A stretch of 38,282 bases of DNA from Bacteroidales bacterium. Its GTDB lineage: Bacteria > Bacteroidota > Bacteroidia > Bacteroidales > Tenuifilaceae. This document shows positions 36,492-38,282 of this stretch, piece after piece. The stretch lies in contig JAGPEQ010000007.1 of assembly GCA_018056955.1 (NCBI GenBank), positions 1 to 38,282 of the forward strand, written 5' to 3'. The position numbers and the translations under genes were made by a program. Numbering within the stretch: the first letter of the stretch is position 1; every line of letters begins with the position of its first letter. The notes beneath the pieces are model-generated. The model was not told the DNA's origin. It made no database searches and saw only the letters and a program-made list of their open reading frames with translations.

Positions 36492-38282
36492 TTAATTACT
36501 TCTATTCCAGTTTACCTGATCCTGAGTAAGCTTTCCCTGTGAAACTGCTGCATCCTCCGCAGTCTTGACACGTTTGAATTCACCCGATTGTAATTGGAAA
36601 ACACCAACATAGGTAACTGTTTTTAGGTCGTTCTGATAAACCTTTAAATAAATCCAGTAATATACTGGGAATCCAGAAATTTCAGAAACTGCATCAGGGA
36701 ATTTTAAAGAGAGTAGTTTTGCTGCACCCTCCTCAAGTCGCTGCCAAGTTAGTGCAATCTTTTCACTTTCTGTACCAGTATCAAATCCTGGGATATTATA
36801 TTGTGTACGTTTAGATAAACGTAAATCCCAGTTTGAATGGTAAGCGCTGGCTCCGTAGTAAAATTCATCATTGCCATAACTACTACCATAACTACGATCT
36901 AAATTTTGATAAACCCAGTTAACTAGGAGTTGATAATCGGCCGATACGGGTGTAAAATAAACAGTTGGATCATAAAACCATTTTGTGCCATCGTTTAGGA
37001 ACTGATCATTTCTGGTTTCACGATATGAATTTTTTGTCCAATTACCATTGGAGTACTTATATTCATAAGCAAGAGCTTTGGTTTGGTTACTTTCCGAACG
37101 GAACGATACTACCTTGGCATCACCTTCAAGAGCAAACGGATACTTCAACTTGAGGAAAGGGATAACGTAAGCATCGGACTCGCTCGATGTTATATAGGTT
37201 TTACCCATAAGTGCGTAATCGTCAGCCTGGATGGCAATGTATTTATTTTCAGCAGTGGCCCAACTTGTGCCGTTGAACTTATAAACTTTCCAATACTTCT
37301 TAATATTTGTTTCACTCAATACAAAGGAAGATTTGATCTCAGAAACCTTAACATTATCAATTTGGTAAGTAGTAGTAACTTTGGGGTTAGCAGTAGTACG
37401 GCTATCGCCCTTGTATAAAAAGGCAATGTAAACTTTTTTCCCTTTAAAAGCACTAATATCTGCCTGGCCAGCATTTGCAAATGTTCCGTAATCACTCGTT
37501 GGCGTTTCAGGTAATGTAAAATTTGAGGTTAAATCAACCCATGTTGCAGTACCAATTTGATTGAGGTCTCCAGTGTAATTAGAAGAAATTAAAATACTTA
37601 GGCATGTTGCATTCCAGTGACCTACATTTACATCAAAGGTAAGAATAGGGCTATTAGCATCGGTTAAATCTATTTCTTTGGTAATCAAAAATACATCATT
37701 TTTCTCACCGGTATTAAATGAGGTAATTTGGGCATACTGGTTATTATTATATTTTCTACAGTAGTATATTCCCTTTACGCTACCAGTAACAGTATCCTTT
37801 TGTGTCCATCCATTTTCACCTATTGGTGTGTAAGGTGATGATGTACTACAAGTATGAGTCTCGAAATTTTCTTCAAAATACTTAAATTCAGCATTATCAA
37901 TAGTAGGTTCAACTTCGGAGTAATTATACTCAACAAGTCTGTATGCATTGGTCGAGGCTCCCTCAAATTTTTTTAGTAAAACTTGAGGTATTCTTCCAAT
38001 TGTAGATGGGGTGAAAGATTTAACAAATAAGGTGGAACTTTTCCAAACAGAATCCTTATACTCCTGTTCGCTAATAATATTGTTTGAATACAAATCAAGT
38101 ATGTTTACAGGAGTATTGTATTGAACATCATATTGAATGTTTGCTGAAGACCCCTTGCTTAGAGCAGGGAAATTTTTTGTCAATATGTCAGGTATATAAT
38201 CCTTACCTGCAAAACGCTCATTAAATGCCAGTTGCGATTTAATTGCTTTAGCTAAAGTGCTATCGTCATGGGTTAGTGCATC
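36492..38282 (-). CDS. Large exported protein with choice-of-anchor-J-like domain (5' end missing)
   Basis: The frame stays open to the window edge, giving at least 596 residues; the TTG at 38183 is only an internal Leu codon. The segment YFEENFETHTCSTSSPYTPIG (mid-protein) to TTYQIDNVKV looks like a choice-of-anchor-J / DUF5017-type jelly roll: an EENFE start, GWTQ, a change to DLTDANSPILTFDVNVGHWN, and a closing QIDNVKV. After it comes a Tyr/Trp-rich part (FNGTSWATAENKYIAIQADDYALMG, YSNGNWTKNSYRETRN). Such proteins in Bacteroidota are usually lipoproteins or cell-surface proteins; the N-terminal signal lies outside the window. Function unknown; adhesion or glycan binding is only a possibility. 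Confidence 0.75.
   Translation of the reverse strand, partial: DALTHDDSTLAKAIKSQLAFNERFAGKDYIPDILTKNFPALSKGSSANIQYDVQYNTPVNILDLYSNNIISEQEYKDSVWKSSTLFVKSFTPSTIGRIPQVLLKKFEGASTNAYRLVEYNYSEVEPTIDNAEFKYFEENFETHTCSTSSPYTPIGENGWTQKDTVTGSVKGIYYCRKYNNNQYAQITSFNTGEKNDVFLITKEIDLTDANSPILTFDVNVGHWNATCLSILISSNYTGDLNQIGTATWVDLTSNFTLPETPTSDYGTFANAGQADISAFKGKKVYIAFLYKGDSRTTANPKVTTTYQIDNVKVSEIKSSFVLSETNIKKYWKVYKFNGTSWATAENKYIAIQADDYALMGKTYITSSESDAYVIPFLKLKYPFALEGDAKVVSFRSESNQTKALAYEYKYSNGNWTKNSYRETRNDQFLNDGTKWFYDPTVYFTPVSADYQLLVNWVYQNLDRSYGSSYGNDEFYYGASAYHSNWDLRLSKRTQYNIPGFDTGTESEKIALTWQRLEEGAAKLLSLKFPDAVSEISGFPVYYWIYLKVYQNDLKTVTYVGVFQLQSGEFKRVKTAEDAAVSQGKLTQDQVNWNRSN

Overview
The window looks like chromosomal DNA of a member of the Bacteroidota, most likely an anaerobic or facultative Bacteroidales-type organism. 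Evidence: promoters of the form TTTG-N20/21-TAnnTTTG in front of rimP and a tRNA gene, few Shine-Dalgarno sites, and families typical of the phylum (DUF5683, S46 dipeptidyl-peptidase, GH97, a long IF-2 with repeated linker, GlnRS, a B12-dependent ribonucleotide reductase). I cannot name genus or species from the sequence alone.

Layout. 1-981: the end of a probable parB and a DUF5683 envelope protein. 1236-2019: a decayed esterase with two nonsense codons, a frameshift and loss of the nucleophile region. 1997-6456 (minus): a NuoE-like / NuoF-like / molybdopterin formate dehydrogenase operon whose catalytic gene is split by a one-base frameshift. 6970-11680 (minus): the rimP-nusA-infB operon with a clear promoter, a leader hairpin and a terminator. 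11882-15810 (plus): a GT4 glycosyltransferase, RNase HII and a secreted S46 peptidase. 16184-17530: a SiaB-like kinase with two SiaC-like (DUF1987) targets in tandem. 17748-19616: glnS followed by its cognate tRNA-Gln(CUG). 19683-20789: a membrane-anchored AraC-type regulator.

20952-28600 is a galactoside-use operon: an outer-membrane beta-barrel protein, a secreted GH2 beta-galactosidase, a GH97 enzyme with the retaining alpha-galactosidase-type nucleophile, and galactokinase, closed by a terminator. Both beta- and alpha-linked galactose could be released in the periplasm and fed to GalK. 28666-31175 (minus) holds two membrane-associated glycosyltransferases in visibly AT-rich DNA. 31408-32425 holds a pRiA4b ORF-3-like protein and a ProX/YbaK-type aminoacyl-tRNA deacylase.

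32426-33576 has no credible gene. It is a mosaic of palindromes and short dispersed repeats, including a roughly 150-bp imperfect palindrome and copies of a 25-bp motif that also occurs near 6.75 kb. 33621-36185 (minus) is a complete class II ribonucleotide reductase. The window ends inside a large exported protein with a choice-of-anchor-J-like domain (36492-38282, minus).

The points most worth following are the repeat mosaic, the siaB-siaC-siaC cassette, the two damaged genes lying tail to tail near 2 kb, and the 10-bp tandem repeat at 15.9 kb. I see no CRISPR array, prophage, transposase or clear defence system.
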